Origin: Planctomycetota bacterium
GTDB lineage: Bacteria; Planctomycetota; Planctomycetia; Gemmatales; Gemmataceae
Reading direction: 5' to 3'
DNA: 64,000 bases
Assembly: GCA_016873225.1 (NCBI GenBank)
Contig: VGXS01000009.1
Span: 1 to 64,000, forward strand
A model generated the notes under the pieces. It was not told where the DNA came from. It saw nothing but the letters and a program-made list of their open reading frames with translations, and did not search any database. Position numbers and translations under genes: made by a program. This document shows positions 43,922-52,742 of this stretch, piece by piece. Every line of letters begins with the position of its first letter. Positions within the stretch are counted from its first letter, which is position 1.

Positions 43922-44662
43922 TCAGGCCGGGCGCATCGGCCAGGCCACAACTTCCACCCCCGCGCTGTAATGCAGGTGCGCCGGCGGCCCAGGCAACGAA
44001 ATTCCAAACGCTTCCACGAGGTTCAAGGGTTCGAGTTCCGCCTCGGCCGCTTGCAGCGGCCACGGAAAGTGGTGGATGTCGATCGAATGAAGTGCTCCAC
44101 CGGGAGCTTGGCAATACAGGCGGTAATTTTCAGCGAAGAAATGGTCGATTGACCCCGGGGCGGCCTCGTGGTGATCCGATGTCGGCCGGTATCGTCCCTT
44201 GAAACAAACCAATCCCGACGGGCACGGCCTGGCCGACTCAAGGCTTGTCCATCCGCCCGCCGCGCTAACGCGCATCGATGATTTGTGGTACGGAAGGTGG
44301 TAAAAACGCCTGGCGGCCCAAACCGCGGGAAGGCTGTCGGCGTCAAGGCTGAGGAACCAGACCCCGGGCTTTCCGTCCTTCTCGACATAGGTGCGCACAT
44401 TCAATTCGGGGAACCGTGAAAGGAACGGGATGAAGGGAAATGGGCGGAGAGTGGCGCCCATCCGGAATGGCACGATTCCAATCCACGCGGTTCCCGAAAA
44501 TTCCCTGATCGCGAGTTGTGGTGGCACCAAGGGTCTCAGGCTGGAACTGGAAACAGGCCAATGGGCGAACAGGAGGTCGCGCCAATCCTGCCTCCATGTC
44601 CAGGCTCCCGAGGGAATCGGCCATGGGCGGTGCCCGGTCCTGGCGAACGACAGGTGAGCCAT
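43922..44662 (-). CDS. DUF2071 (YqjF-like) protein
   Basis: 246 residues. DUF2071 hallmarks are WRQDWRDLLFAHWPVSSSSL, RPLVPPQL, AWIGIVPFRMGATLRPFP, FPELNVRTYVEKDGKPGVWF and FFAENYRLYC. The family is widespread, soluble, related in fold to acetoacetate decarboxylase, and has no established function. It converges on the DUF58 gene with ten bases between stops. The start is not supported by a clear ribosome binding site, so it may be a few codons off. Confidence 0.88.
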   Translation of the reverse strand: MAHLSFARTGHRPWPIPSGAWTWRQDWRDLLFAHWPVSSSSLRPLVPPQLAIREFSGTAWIGIVPFRMGATLRPFPFIPFLSRFPELNVRTYVEKDGKPGVWFLSLDADSLPAVWAARRFYHLPYHKSSMRVSAAGGWTSLESARPCPSGLVCFKGRYRPTSDHHEAAPGSIDHFFAENYRLYCQAPGGALHSIDIHHFPWPLQAAEAELEPLNLVEAFGISLPGPPAHLHYSAGVEVVAWPMRPA

Positions 44663-44708
44663 GGCGGATGGTTTCCAACCCTATGAGTTGCCGGCCGCTT
44701 AAAGGCGT

Positions 44709-45752
44709 TCAGTAGTCCAGTCTGAAGGAGAGGAGAACTCCCTGGTAGATCAGGTTCGCCGAGGAGGGACTGATTCCCCCCACATTGAAAAACTCCTCGA
44801 AGGTGTATCCGGCGAAGACTTGGAAAAATTCAGCGGATGGCGGACGGTAGGAAAGGCCCGCGTTCACCTTGAGGTCGTAGGTTGTCACCGACCTGTTGAG
44901 TTCCGACTGGCTGTTGTAAAGGATGCCTCCGATGGTCTGGCCGGCCGCGAAGGTCTGGTCCATGTTGCCGATGAGCACTCCCGCCTCAACATGGCCCGAC
45001 AGGGCCAATCCGGGAACAAGCGCGACCTGCCGCATCAGGTCGATCCGCGCCGTCGGGCCGGCGCCGGAATAGAAGTTGGCAACCTTTCGGAAAAAGCCGT
45101 TGGCACCCCCGGCGACCGAATCGAAATAAACGCCGTTGTAGCGGGCGCCAAAACCAGCCCTGATGTCGTACCTGGGAGCCTTGACGAGGTTGTTTGTCAG
45201 GTATCCGAGGTCGATGATGTTGGTGTTGAGGCGGCTGGTCACCGAGGTGCTGACGCCATCGACCAGGAAGGGGTCGGTTCCCTGCGAGGCCAGCAATTGG
45301 TAGCGGGCCAGGAACGCGCCGCCGTTTTCAGGGATGTGGTAGCCGAGGGTGATACCCGGCATGCCGGTCCAGTCGAGCTTTGCCTGCGGGGCGATCACGG
45401 TCACGGGAAGCGACCCAAGCGCGACCTCCCCTTGGAGCTTTTGTCCCACGGCGGGATAAACGATTCCAACCGCGCCATCAATCCAAATGGAACCGTCCGG
45501 CCCCATCGATGACCAGGCCGGCTTGGGCTTGGATTCGAGCCAGGCCGGGAGCGGCATGCCGTTGGCGAATGCCGGGGGCGGAACCATGTCGGGCGCTGGC
45601 GGTATCGTCGGGACGGGAGGCAGGGCCGGAAGGGCCTCGGTGCCGAATTGGGGCGGCCCCAACGCCACGGGTGGCGGGAATTGGCCCGGTGCGCAGGCCG
45701 CGATCGCAGCCAATGCCGCGAGTGCCATCCAGTTCGCGCCGCGCGCTGGCAT
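44709..45752 (-). CDS. BBP7-like outer-membrane beta-barrel protein
   Basis: 347 residues from ATG 45752; a GTG one codon earlier is equally usable. A leader ANWMALAALAAIAACAPGQF could be a signal peptide or lipoprotein signal (AAC). A proline-rich stretch (PALPPVPTIPPAPDMVPPP) precedes the barrel. The remaining part has alternating hydrophobic strands and glycine turns (ITLGYHIPENGGAFLARYQL, DIRAGFGARYNGVYFDSVA) and ends LSFRLDY, with an aromatic last residue as in outer-membrane barrels. This matches the BBP7 family of planctomycetes. The C-terminal strand and the leader support an outer membrane location. Confidence 0.72.
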   Translation of the reverse strand: MPARGANWMALAALAAIAACAPGQFPPPVALGPPQFGTEALPALPPVPTIPPAPDMVPPPAFANGMPLPAWLESKPKPAWSSMGPDGSIWIDGAVGIVYPAVGQKLQGEVALGSLPVTVIAPQAKLDWTGMPGITLGYHIPENGGAFLARYQLLASQGTDPFLVDGVSTSVTSRLNTNIIDLGYLTNNLVKAPRYDIRAGFGARYNGVYFDSVAGGANGFFRKVANFYSGAGPTARIDLMRQVALVPGLALSGHVEAGVLIGNMDQTFAAGQTIGGILYNSQSELNRSVTTYDLKVNAGLSYRPPSAEFFQVFAGYTFEEFFNVGGISPSSANLIYQGVLLSFRLDY

Positions 45753-45816
45753 CACTCCCTGTTCTCCCTACGAATCCGGGCGGATAACGGGAGATCAAGC
45801 GTGGAATCAAGTCCAG

Positions 45817-47631
45817 TCAGGGCGCGGGGAAAGCCTTCGAGCTTGTCATGGCCATGGTGTGTTGTCCGGCGCGTTCGCGCATCGATTCAAGCTTCTCGAT
45901 CCCCACGAGGCGGATGGCGCCCGCGGGGAAGTCTCCCCGGCCCGGAAGGTGCCGCTGTCCATCCGTGTCGATGACGAAAAGCGGCACGATCTTCTGGCAG
46001 GCGGGATGGCCGAGCAGCATGTTCCATGTGGACGGGCCGGGGCCGTCCACCTGCCGGCTCACCACGGCATGGACATTCCTGCCCACGCGGAACAAGGCAT
46101 GGACCCGGTCGCCGAAGACCGCCGCGGCGATTGCCGGCGCCGTCAGTTCGGGAATCGACAGCGCGCTGTTCAGGTCGACTTCCTCCCGAAGCCGTGACGC
46201 GAACGACTCATCGGCCTGAAGAAGCACGACGGCCTTTCTGGGGTCACCCATGCTTTTGGCGACCAGGGCGATCTGCAGGTTCACGAGGTCGCTGGAGGTG
46301 ACGGCGATCACGGCCCGAGCTCCGGCCGCCGACGCCTGGCCCAGCACAATCGCATTGCCCCCGTCGCCATTGATCACGGGAATCCCCATCCTCTTGAGAG
46401 GAAGGATGTAGGGAGATTGTCCCTCGACCTCGATCACCGCGGTCGGCATTCCCGCGTTCTTGAGAAGCTTGGCCAGTTCGAAGCCGACTTTGCCGAGGCC
46501 GCAGACCACGACATGCCCGGAATCGGGCACCCGGGTCACAAGAAGGGCCTCCCCCAGGCGGGCCTTGACGAAGTAGTTGGTCAGCAGGGCCGTGAACAAC
46601 GCGAGGAGCGCGGCGCCGGCGATCCTGAGCACGCTCACGAATACCTTGAGCCACGGCTTCTGGTGGTAATCCCCCTCGTGCATGTCCGCGCCCGTGGCAA
46701 TGATCGAGACCGTCCGGAACATCGCGTCGGCGAGCGACTTTTCAAGGACTGAGGAAAACAGGATCGTGCTGGCGAGCAGCACCAGCACCAATATGATCGA
46801 CGCCACGGGCACGGAAAGATCGTACGGAAAAGCCAGGCGTGCCGCATGGTATGCCCGCCGACTCCAGGTGGCCCAGCGTAACTCGTCGGCGAGGGTGTGG
46901 CCAGCCAGCAGGGAGGCGCGGAGCTTGGTGGGTGAACCGGCAACCAGGAGGCTGTCACCGGGCCTGATGGGATCCTCGGGTTCCGTTGGCTCCACGAGGC
47001 GCAGCGGTGATGGGTCGCGGGACGCCCCGGCCACGACTATTTCAAGTTTCCCTGGAACCTCGGAGGGCTTAAGGCCCACCAACTGGGAATTTCTGGGCAC
47101 AACAACCTGCGCCAGTTCCCATGGATGCTGGTCGTCCAGGCTGGTGGAGAATCCGCCCAGGCTCACCCGGTCCGCCTCGCCGCCCTTGAGCGCCTCCGCG
47201 GCGATCATCGGCGCGGCCAGCCTTGAGGTGCTGAGGGCCTGGAGGTTGGGAATCGCCGTTCCCAGCCGCTCCATCAGCACCTCATTGTGAAGTCTCACGA
47301 CAACGCGGAGGTCGTCCCGCATCGCCCGGGCGGCGAGCGCAGCCTTCAGGTTCGACTGGTCGTCGCTCGTCACCGCGACGAGGGCCGACGCCTGGTCGAT
47401 GCCCGCGCGCCTCAAGGCAGCGTCGTCCCGGCAATCGCCTGAAATGATCTGCACGCCGTCGGCGCGAAGCGAGTCGGCCGGCGCCTCCGTGTCGATGCAC
47501 ACGACCTTGGCCCCGAGCGAGACCAGGTACCGTGTCAGGTTCTGGCCCACCCGGCCAAGGCCGCACACGATGATCGGCCTGGCGGGCTGGGCGTTCACCG
47601 GGTGGTCGGTTTCACCGGGGGTTTGGGACAT
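45817..47631 (-). CDS. Two-RCK-domain potassium-channel-like membrane protein
   Basis: 604 residues. Two NAD-binding RCK/TrkA-N domains are seen: IIVCGLGRVGQNLTRYL near the N-terminus and HVVVCGLGKVGFELAKLL in the middle, each with GxGxxG. Between them two membrane segments (VPVASIILVLVLLASTILF, about residues 270-295, and VLRIAGAALLALFTALL, about 335-360) flank a region holding DAMFRTVSIIATGADM at the position of an ion selectivity filter. The first domain lies before the membrane part, the second after. This matches KTN/channel proteins with RCK regulation, probably gating cation flow. The filter is not the TVGYG type, so selectivity is uncertain. Confidence 0.78.
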   Translation of the reverse strand: MSQTPGETDHPVNAQPARPIIVCGLGRVGQNLTRYLVSLGAKVVCIDTEAPADSLRADGVQIISGDCRDDAALRRAGIDQASALVAVTSDDQSNLKAALAARAMRDDLRVVVRLHNEVLMERLGTAIPNLQALSTSRLAAPMIAAEALKGGEADRVSLGGFSTSLDDQHPWELAQVVVPRNSQLVGLKPSEVPGKLEIVVAGASRDPSPLRLVEPTEPEDPIRPGDSLLVAGSPTKLRASLLAGHTLADELRWATWSRRAYHAARLAFPYDLSVPVASIILVLVLLASTILFSSVLEKSLADAMFRTVSIIATGADMHEGDYHQKPWLKVFVSVLRIAGAALLALFTALLTNYFVKARLGEALLVTRVPDSGHVVVCGLGKVGFELAKLLKNAGMPTAVIEVEGQSPYILPLKRMGIPVINGDGGNAIVLGQASAAGARAVIAVTSSDLVNLQIALVAKSMGDPRKAVVLLQADESFASRLREEVDLNSALSIPELTAPAIAAAVFGDRVHALFRVGRNVHAVVSRQVDGPGPSTWNMLLGHPACQKIVPLFVIDTDGQRHLPGRGDFPAGAIRLVGIEKLESMRERAGQHTMAMTSSKAFPAP

Positions 47632-47745
47632 CGGGGCACCGGCGGGAACATGGTCGCGGGGAGTGACAAGATCGCCCGGATCATGCTAGACTCGTGCGAT
47701 CGCCAGACCAGAGCTTAACCGAACCAAGCCAAGGAGGCCCGAACC

Positions 47746-48750
47746 ATGTCAGCAACCGTCGATCGCCGATCATTCCTGGGAGGGGTGGCGGCAACCGCCG
47801 CGGGCGCCGCGCTTTCCCCGGTGGCCTCAGCCGCCCCCACCCGTTCATCCGATGCCGAGCGCGCCGTGGTGGAATTGTTCAAGACCCTCACCCCGGAGCA
47901 GCGCCGGAAGGTCGCCTTCGCCTGGGACCATATCGACAAGAACCGGGGCCTCCTTCGAACCTTCGTGAGCAACAACTGGCAAGTCACCCAGCCCCATGTC
48001 ATTTCCGACTTTTATTCCAAAAAGCAGCAGGGACTGATCCACGACATCTTCAAGGCGCTGGTCGATCCCCAGTGGTATCCGAAGTTCGTGAAGCAACTCA
48101 AGGATGACACCGATGGCCGTCCCTGGGGCGAGGAGCAAAGCATCGCCCTGTTCGGCGAACCCGATGGGAAGTTCCAATTCGTGATGACCGGCCGCCACCT
48201 CACCCTTCGCAGCGATGGCGATGCCGAGCCCCATGTGGCTTTCGGCGGTCCGATTTTCTACGGCCATGCGGCCAGCGGTTTCACGGAAAAGCCCGGGCAC
48301 CCCGGAAATGTCTTCTGGCCCCAGGCCGTCGCGGCGAACGAGGTCTTTGCCGCATTGGATGAGGCTCAGAAAAAGAAATCACTGGTCGATCGCAGGCCGC
48401 CCGAATCGGCCGTCGCTTTCCGCAAGGATGCCAATGACATCCCCGGGCTGCATCTGGGCGAGGTCAAGCCCGACGCCCTGGCCAAGGTTGAGGCCGCCTT
48501 GGGAACCCTCCTGGAACCCTTCCGCAAGGAGGACCGCGATGAGGTTCGCGCCTGCCTCGCGGCGCGTGGCGGGCTCAAGAATTGCTGCCTCACCTTCTAC
48601 AAGGAATCCGACCTTGGCGGGGACGGCGTATGGGACAACTGGCGCCTTGAGGGGCCGGCATTCGTGTGGCATTTCCGCGGCACTCCCCATGTGCATGTCT
48701 GGGTGAATGTGGCGGACGATCCGGCTGTCAAGCTGAATGCCCGCGGTTGA
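47746..48750 (+). CDS. DUF3500-like Tat-exported protein
   Basis: 334 residues, start preceded by AAGGAGG. The leader VDRRSFLGGVAATAAGAALS is a Tat signal. The body has WGEEQSIALFGEPDGKFQFVM and TGRHLTLR, plus FGGPIFYGHA, which resemble the DUF3500 family. The C-terminal half (PAFVWHFRGTPHVHVWVNV) is rich in histidine-containing beta strands. The family is of unknown activity; metal-binding histidines are likely. It is divergent from the RCK protein gene with about 115 bases between. Confidence 0.75.
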   Translation: MSATVDRRSFLGGVAATAAGAALSPVASAAPTRSSDAERAVVELFKTLTPEQRRKVAFAWDHIDKNRGLLRTFVSNNWQVTQPHVISDFYSKKQQGLIHDIFKALVDPQWYPKFVKQLKDDTDGRPWGEEQSIALFGEPDGKFQFVMTGRHLTLRSDGDAEPHVAFGGPIFYGHAASGFTEKPGHPGNVFWPQAVAANEVFAALDEAQKKKSLVDRRPPESAVAFRKDANDIPGLHLGEVKPDALAKVEAALGTLLEPFRKEDRDEVRACLAARGGLKNCCLTFYKESDLGGDGVWDNWRLEGPAFVWHFRGTPHVHVWVNVADDPAVKLNARG

Positions 48751-48798
48751 CGGCCAAACGGTCGATCCGCGGGTTTCCGCCTGATGAAACAGGCAGTC

Positions 48799-51700
48799 TC
48801 AGGCCAAGGCGCGCCGCTGCCATCGCTCGCGCCATTCGTTCCAGGCGATGGGCGTTTCCCTCGGGAGAATGTCCCTCAACTCAAGCGTCGGTCCGGTTCC
48901 TTCCTCGGGCCCGACCGCACCCGAGGCATCCTCCCACTTGTAGTGAAGCTTGCCTGAATGGGTTTCAACCCAGCATCCGCCGGCCAGGGCCCCATGAGAG
49001 ATGGCGGCGGTCGCCCCGGTGAGGGCCGGAGCCAGGACCTCGACCCCCGACAATTGCCATAGGCCCGACTTGGCATCGTTCCATGCCGCCCCATGGGCTG
49101 GAGCCAGACTGTCAACCAGCGCGCGGTCTTCCCAATCCGCTTCCAGCCATTCGACCCGCCAGCGGATCTTGAGGGTTGCGCACTCGCCTCCGCACCAAAC
49201 CCGGGCGCCGATGGAGGCCTTGGTTAGCCGGATATCATCGAGCTTCACGGGGGGAAATCCCCGGGTGCCGGCAAGTGGCGCGATGAACTCGGTTCGCAAG
49301 AACGACTCGATGGCCGCGGTGACGTGGTGAAAGTCATCGGCGCCGGCGCGCCCGTGACGCGCCCGCCTGAACAATGACGGTATCGTGCCCGAGTGAAACC
49401 CGGGAGCCAGCATTCCCCTCGCCGTCTCCCCATGGGATCCGAAGGAAACCGGCACAAGCCTCGCCGGCATGTTGGCCCGGTAAAGCCTCCAGTTCTCCTT
49501 CAATTCCCAAACCATGAAGCCCAAAAATCCTGGAATCAGCCCGATCACCGTGAACACCACCACGATGCAATAATCGAACGACCAACCCGTTCGATCACTG
49601 ACAAATTGGGCCACCGAGGGAACCAGCAGCAGCATGATCTTGTGTCCGACGGATACCACGGGAAAATGCTTCACCGGATTGACCTGCGGTTCAAGCAGCA
49701 CGGTGAAGCCGAATCTGAAGAGATAGACCAAGGGAGACAAGACCAGGCTGAGGATCGACAAGGCCGCCAGATTCAACCAACCGCCGCCGGGCTTGCGAAC
49801 CAGGCGGCGTTCCATCCACCCCAGCCACAGGCTCACGATATCGGTGACCTGGCGGAACACCGCCAGGATCCAATCCACGATGGCCAGCAACAGGGCCAAT
49901 CCCAGATGGTTCCAGACCCAGGCCAGCGCGTCGAGGAGGAGTTCCTCCGCCCGGCGCCATGCCGGCGTGATGAACACAAGGAAGAGGCAGGAGAAGGTTG
50001 CAAGCCGCGTGAGTCGGTCGGTGGGGAGGCCGAAGTGCGCCTGCAGCCTGACGGCGGCGACTAATCCAATCCACGCCAAAAGGGAGGGCCTCAGGGCGAA
50101 CTGGAAGAGGGGGCGGACCACCGGCAGTCGGATGAACCAGGTGAGCAGCCTCAGGATCGCCGCGGGCAGGTCGATCAACACCCTGTGAAGCAGCACCCCG
50201 GCCACCCAAAGGAAACGGGCCAGGCAATGGCGGAACGACTGGAAGCGGATGAGGGTCATCCCGAAAAGCGTGCCCGCGGCATAGCACGCAGGGTTGCCGA
50301 GGAGCATTTCGAGGTGGGCGCTTTCATCTTTTCCATCATCGATTGGAGTCGGCTTGTTGTGGCCCGATTCGACGATTTCAACGGGGAGCCACCACGGTGA
50401 ACGGGTTGGCAGCCCTTCCTTGAGCCCGGCCAGGATCTCATCCTTCTGGAAAGTGGCCAGGAGGCCGTAGTGGGCGAGTTCCTGGAAACCCTTGAAAGTC
50501 ACAAAACAGATTGCGAATGGGAGAATCAGGTTGAGGAAGAGCATCCTTCCGATGTTCGTGCCGAAGAAGAGCGAGCTGAACCGCTGGATGTTTCTGTTGT
50601 AAGCCTCGCCCCGGCGGTAGCCGCCGGGCAGTGATGAGGATAAGGCCCGGTCGGCGCGCAGCAGGCAGTCTCCGCGCGCGAGTTCGAGCGGACCGGACAG
50701 GTCGGCAAGCTTGAGCCGCGAACGCGCGATGGCGTCGCGCAAGTCGGACAGCGAAAGAGATCCATGGTCGACAAGGCGCGCCAGGAGTTCATCCACGATC
50801 TTTTCAGTGGCGATGTTTTCGAGGAAGCTCTCGCCCTTGAGGCCGGATTCCTCTAGCGCCCGCATGATCGCCGGCCTCACCGTGCCTGAAAGCCTGGCGT
50901 CGGTGGTTTCCAGCCTGTGGCGCAGCGACTTCTCAAGCGCCTTCAAGTCGGCAGCTTCGAGGCCAACTTTCGGCAAGTTGCGGATGCACCGCTTCAGGCC
51001 GCGGATGGCCAGCAGATAGCCTCGCTCGGCCATGGTCTGGCGCACCGGCACCTGCCCAAGTGTCACAAGCCAGGCGAAGAAATCGATCCTTTCGAGCACC
51101 TCACCCTCGACGCCCGACGCGGCTTCGAGGTCGGCGACCAAGGCGGCGGCAAGCCTCCTTCCCGGTTCCCGGGCCAGCCGTGAGAGCCTTGCCAGCGCCC
51201 CGGTCGCGGCCGGGTCATCGGTTCCATCCAGCAACCAGGCCAGGCCGGGCGGCAACGGCGCGGCGCCTTCCTCAATCGGCCCCCTCAAGGGAAGCAACGG
51301 CGGAGGATGCACGGTCACGGGGGGCAGCCAGCCGGCTATCGATTCCACCCGGATGGCCGGAAACCAGGTCGAGGTTGCCCGGTCGGCGCCTGATGCTTCC
51401 AGTTCCCTCCACGCGGCAAGGAATTCGCGCGCGGTTTCGTTGTCGCTGGCCTGCGGCGCCAGGCGCCTCTCCTCCCGCAGGACTCCCGCGACCTCCTCCC
51501 ACGCCGGTTCACCAATCGCCTTCCGCATCGCCGACAGGTCGATTTTCGATAGTGCCTGATCGGCGGCCAAATGGGCAACAAGGCCACGCGCCCAGCGCTC
51601 GCCATCCTCCTCGCTCCATCGTTCCAATTCTCCCGGACCGGGCGTGGCCATCGCCAAGGCATGTCCGCAATCGGCGGGAAGCGGAGAGCCCAGCCCGGAC

Positions 51701-51879
51701 GAGGTGTAGCGCCCCGCGTCGACGACCCAACCGAACCGGTGCGGGACCAACAGGGCGGGCCCCACCATGTCGAGGCTTTCCTTGATGAGCCGCCTGAGGT
51801 GTCCGGGAGAAACAAGCCGGGCTCGCGGGTCGAGCGACTGCGCGAATTCCTGCAGGCGCCTGATGTCCCACACCGCCAT
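48799..51879 (-). CDS. Large membrane protein of unknown function
   Basis: 1026 residues from ATG 51879, which has GGAAGGGAG five bases upstream; earlier in-frame ATGs at 51897 and 51906 have weaker sites. The first ~470 residues are soluble and mostly helical, rich in Leu/Arg, without a recognisable motif. About ten hydrophobic segments follow, for example FLNLILPFAICFVTFKG, LNLAALSILSLVLSPLVYLF and YCIVVVFTVIGLIPGFLGF. The last 200 residues are soluble again (GARVWCGGECATLKIRWRVEW). I do not recognise the family and can offer no activity. The gene is divergent from a HAD phosphatase. Confidence 0.8.
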   Translation of the reverse strand: MAVWDIRRLQEFAQSLDPRARLVSPGHLRRLIKESLDMVGPALLVPHRFGWVVDAGRYTSSGLGSPLPADCGHALAMATPGPGELERWSEEDGERWARGLVAHLAADQALSKIDLSAMRKAIGEPAWEEVAGVLREERRLAPQASDNETAREFLAAWRELEASGADRATSTWFPAIRVESIAGWLPPVTVHPPPLLPLRGPIEEGAAPLPPGLAWLLDGTDDPAATGALARLSRLAREPGRRLAAALVADLEAASGVEGEVLERIDFFAWLVTLGQVPVRQTMAERGYLLAIRGLKRCIRNLPKVGLEAADLKALEKSLRHRLETTDARLSGTVRPAIMRALEESGLKGESFLENIATEKIVDELLARLVDHGSLSLSDLRDAIARSRLKLADLSGPLELARGDCLLRADRALSSSLPGGYRRGEAYNRNIQRFSSLFFGTNIGRMLFLNLILPFAICFVTFKGFQELAHYGLLATFQKDEILAGLKEGLPTRSPWWLPVEIVESGHNKPTPIDDGKDESAHLEMLLGNPACYAAGTLFGMTLIRFQSFRHCLARFLWVAGVLLHRVLIDLPAAILRLLTWFIRLPVVRPLFQFALRPSLLAWIGLVAAVRLQAHFGLPTDRLTRLATFSCLFLVFITPAWRRAEELLLDALAWVWNHLGLALLLAIVDWILAVFRQVTDIVSLWLGWMERRLVRKPGGGWLNLAALSILSLVLSPLVYLFRFGFTVLLEPQVNPVKHFPVVSVGHKIMLLLVPSVAQFVSDRTGWSFDYCIVVVFTVIGLIPGFLGFMVWELKENWRLYRANMPARLVPVSFGSHGETARGMLAPGFHSGTIPSLFRRARHGRAGADDFHHVTAAIESFLRTEFIAPLAGTRGFPPVKLDDIRLTKASIGARVWCGGECATLKIRWRVEWLEADWEDRALVDSLAPAHGAAWNDAKSGLWQLSGVEVLAPALTGATAAISHGALAGGCWVETHSGKLHYKWEDASGAVGPEEGTGPTLELRDILPRETPIAWNEWRERWQRRALA

Positions 51880-52000
51880 GCCGGCTCCCTTCCGCATATC
51901 ACCCATATCAGGATATGAATCCCGGTGCGATTTCGCCTTCGCGCGGGCTTGGGTTGCTAGATTGTCCGGGTTGGAATTCGTCGCATTCGAGGAGAAGGCC

Positions 52001-52705
52001 GTGATTTCACCCGCACCCTGGGCCGTTCTTTGGGACATGGACGGAACGCTGGTTGACACGGCGGAACTGCATTTCGACGCCTGGAGTCGCCTGTGCGCCG
52101 GTCTTGGGAGCCCGTTCACCCGCGCCGATTTCAAGGCGACCTTCGGCAGGCGCAACCCCGAGATTTTTCATTATCTTTTTCCCGGGGGAATCAGTGAATC
52201 GGAATCGGCCAGACTGGGTGGGGAAAAGGAATTGATGTACCGGGCCGCGGCCCGTGAGAAAGGGGTCGAGTTGTTGCCGGGTGCCTGGAATCTCATGAAT
52301 GCGCTGGGCAAGGCGGGTGCCGGGCAAGCGATCGGTTCGAGCGCGCCGAGGGAGAACCTTGAGCTTATCCTTGAGCTGACCAACATCGGCGACCTCCTGG
52401 GCGCCCTGGTGGGCATGGAGGACACAAGCAGGGGCAAGCCCGACCCCGAGGTTTTCCTGAAGGGTGCCAGCCGGCTGGGAGTGGATCCTTCCCGATGCGT
52501 TGTCCTCGAGGATGCCGTCGCCGGCATCGAGGCGGCGACCGCCGCTGGAATGAGAAGCATCGCCGTCACCTTCGTCGCCCACCACTCGGAGGAGGCGCTC
52601 AGGGCGGCGGGCGCCTCGATGGTGGTGCCCAACCTGTCGGTGCTTGACGCGTCCGTGGTGTGCCGGCTGGTTTCGCCGAATGACGAATCCGGCCCCGGGT
52701 CGTAG
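52001..52705 (+). CDS. HAD-family phosphatase, beta-phosphoglucomutase-like
   Basis: 234 residues from GTG 52001 with GAGGAGAAGG just upstream. HAD motifs: LWDMDGTLVDT (motif I, nucleophile Asp), AIGSSAPRENLEL (motif II), GKPDPEVF (motif III Lys) and VVLEDAVAGIEAA (motif IV). A helical cap after motif I marks subclass I. This resembles beta-phosphoglucomutase and sugar phosphatases. The exact sugar substrate is not readable. It precedes the kinase-WD40 gene by 37 bases on the same strand. Confidence 0.88.
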   Translation: MISPAPWAVLWDMDGTLVDTAELHFDAWSRLCAGLGSPFTRADFKATFGRRNPEIFHYLFPGGISESESARLGGEKELMYRAAAREKGVELLPGAWNLMNALGKAGAGQAIGSSAPRENLELILELTNIGDLLGALVGMEDTSRGKPDPEVFLKGASRLGVDPSRCVVLEDAVAGIEAATAAGMRSIAVTFVAHHSEEALRAAGASMVVPNLSVLDASVVCRLVSPNDESGPGS

Positions 52706-52742
52706 AATCCTATAACTTTATTTTGGATTACCGGGGCACGCC

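Noticed and set aside
51880..52155. Longer N-terminus of the 1026-residue membrane protein (start at 52155)
   Set aside because: The extra part overlaps the promoter and start of the divergent HAD gene, and a strong GGAAGGGAG precedes the ATG at 51879.
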